Assembly: GCF_020283565.1 (NCBI RefSeq)
Contig: NC_060065.1
Coordinates: 55,403,489-55,467,488, forward strand
DNA length: 64,000 nt
Origin: Trifolium pratense
Taxonomy: Eukaryota; Streptophyta; Magnoliopsida; Fabales; Fabaceae
Direction of reading: 5' to 3'
Positions within the stretch are counted from its first letter, which is position 1. Each line of letters begins with the position of its first letter. The notes under the pieces are model-generated. The model was not told the DNA's origin. It made no database searches and worked only from the letters and a program-made list of their open reading frames with translations. The position numbers were made by a program, and so were the translations under genes. Below are positions 62,691 through 64,000 of the stretch, one piece after another.

Positions 62691-63029
62691 GGCACGTGTT
62701 AAGATACAAGGAGATCCACAACCGTGGTTAAAGGTATTTAAATCTAAATCAGTTCAAATTGAAACACAAACTGATCCAAAAAAATTGAAAATGACAAAAA
62801 ATTGAATACTTTTGAATGTGTTTTTGATGTCCTTTTGCAAAAATTTCACTATATTGGATCGCATCAGATTTTTTTTTTTTTTTTTTAATTAGTCATCCAA
62901 AACCAAACCAAAACGCGAGTACTTATCTTTAAATCTACATTTACCCTTTATAATTTATTATAATTAGAATTTAAAATAACATTGTAGTAGAAATTTATGT
63001 ATATATTACAATCGTTTTTCATTACTCCG
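62691..63029. other. Non-coding, nothing recognised
   Basis: AT-rich with a T-run at about 62869-62886. Confidence 0.5.
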
Positions 63030-63548
63030 TAATATATTTGAAAAATAACATCCTATACTTTTCTAGAATTTTGCTTTCAGCCCCTAAAAACAATTTTCGC
63101 ATTTTCGTCCTTGAAAAATTTTCTATCACAACTTTGGTCCATACTTTTAATCAAACTCTTGTATACATTCACATTTTTGAATGATTTTTTGTATTCATGT
63201 TTATAATTAATATTATAAGAACATCTCCGATAAAAATTTAGAATTTTTTAACATAAAACGAATTATTATGAATTTTTATGTGCAAAAATCTAAAAAATTT
63301 GTATTTAATTCATCTCTTATTAAAAAAAAAATTTAAACTTTTGCAAGAGAGATTCATATAATGTATTAAACATGACCAAAGAAAAAAAATTTAAAATTTC
63401 GAATGATATGCCCGAGTTGAATAAAAAGTAAGGACCAAAAATCATGACAAGAAATACTTCAATGACTAAAAAGTGCGAAAAAAATCTTTAGAGACTAAAA
63501 GCAAAATTCTGAAAAAACTATACGGACCAAAAACATATTTAATCCTAA
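63030..63548. mobile_element. Fold-back dispersed repeat ('ggaccaaaaacatattta' type)
   Basis: The left arm (TAGAATTTTGCTTTCAGCCC...TTTTCGCATTTT) and the inverse of the right arm (CAGAATTTTGCTTTTAGTCT...TTTTTCGCACTTTTTAGTC) pair. The right end GGACCAAAAACATATTTAAT is the common legume terminus. Partner of 36843-37363, here without the Stowaway insert. Confidence 0.7.
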
Positions 63549-64000
63549 AAAACAATTTTAAAAAAATAGGTGAACACTCCGGTACACCGCTAAAATGGAT
63601 ACTTTTGATAGGTCCACAAATAATATTTAATATAGAAAAATTAATAACACTATTTATAAATTTATCATAATTATCCACCTTAGTGAATGTACCAATACAT
63701 ATTTAAACAAAATATGTACCGAAAAATTCACCTCATAAATAAAAAATGAACCGGCCATACATAAAGGGAATAAATAGATTTCAAAATCTCAGTAATAGCA
63801 AACATCAGCGGGTCGGAATCTATGTTGTTGTACTTTTTTTTTTAAACTACCCGTTTATAATTTAGGGTATTTACAAATCAACCAATGAGATCAAGTCTTA
63901 TACATGTGAAATAAAAATTGTTTATAAGTTAGTTGTGGTTACTATATGTAAATTTACTTATGTGTCTTGTTATCATTAGTTGATGGGTAAATTAAATACC
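63549..64000. other. Window end, no gene seen
   Basis: AT-rich, short frames only. Confidence 0.5.

Noticed and set aside
62479..62805. 108-codon Gly/Pro/Val-rich ORF
   Set aside because: It crosses the border of the hAT MITE and reads through its repeated GGGTTTGGG words.

Overview
This is plant nuclear DNA, most likely from a legume close to Medicago/Trifolium. The genes are intron-rich with GT-AG splicing, the intergenic DNA is AT-rich and full of short inverted-repeat elements of legume type, and the proteins are typical of dicots. The species is inferred. Coordinates and exon borders were read by eye from the bases, and no alignment was run.

The left third (1-22539) is a tandem segmental duplication filled with retrotransposons. 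Unit 1 is 1-1896 plus 1902-2813. Unit 2 is 3088-4959, a spacer, then 10300-10785 plus 22102-22539. Unit 2 was hit by a Ty1/copia element (5457-10110, 224-bp LTRs, GTTGT target duplication, polyprotein broken by one stop codon). It was also hit by an 11.3-kb Ty3/gypsy element (10786-22101, two 433-bp LTRs in which I see no difference, ATGTT target duplication). Unit 1 keeps the empty site of the gypsy insertion at 2383-2387. The gypsy element has an intact 1899-residue gag-pol frame with two RNase H domains (Tat-like) on the minus strand. It also has two plus-strand genes antisense to it, one of which reads in frame across a 93-bp intron.

The gene island (24.5-47 kb) holds five host genes. They are a DUF3527 protein (+, 906 aa), a brassinosteroid-signalling-kinase-like pseudokinase (+, 10 coding exons, 489 aa), mitochondrial TIM10 (-, 83 aa, probable GC-AG intron), a mitochondrial ribosomal mS34-like protein (-, 148 aa, 4.1-kb intron) and a MATE transporter of the FRD3/DTX42 citrate group (-, 13 coding exons, 507 aa). 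They are unrelated housekeeping, signalling and transport genes and form no operon or cluster. Their introns carry several MITEs. A decayed plastid 23S rRNA fragment and a tRNA-derived SINE lie upstream of the first gene.

The right part (47-64 kb) is mostly repeats. It has a 1.1-kb inverted-repeat element, a 5'-truncated LINE with a perfect 16-bp target duplication and a copia 3' remnant. It also has a 1.37-kb fold-back element with a 9-bp target duplication and a 189-bp (63-codon) tandem array, a second LINE tail and a 497-bp hAT-type MITE with a perfect 8-bp duplication. The one host gene here is an R2R3-MYB of the MYB46/MYB83 secondary-wall type (-), whose 2.8-kb intron contains a non-autonomous Helitron. 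The last 5 kb contain no recognisable gene.
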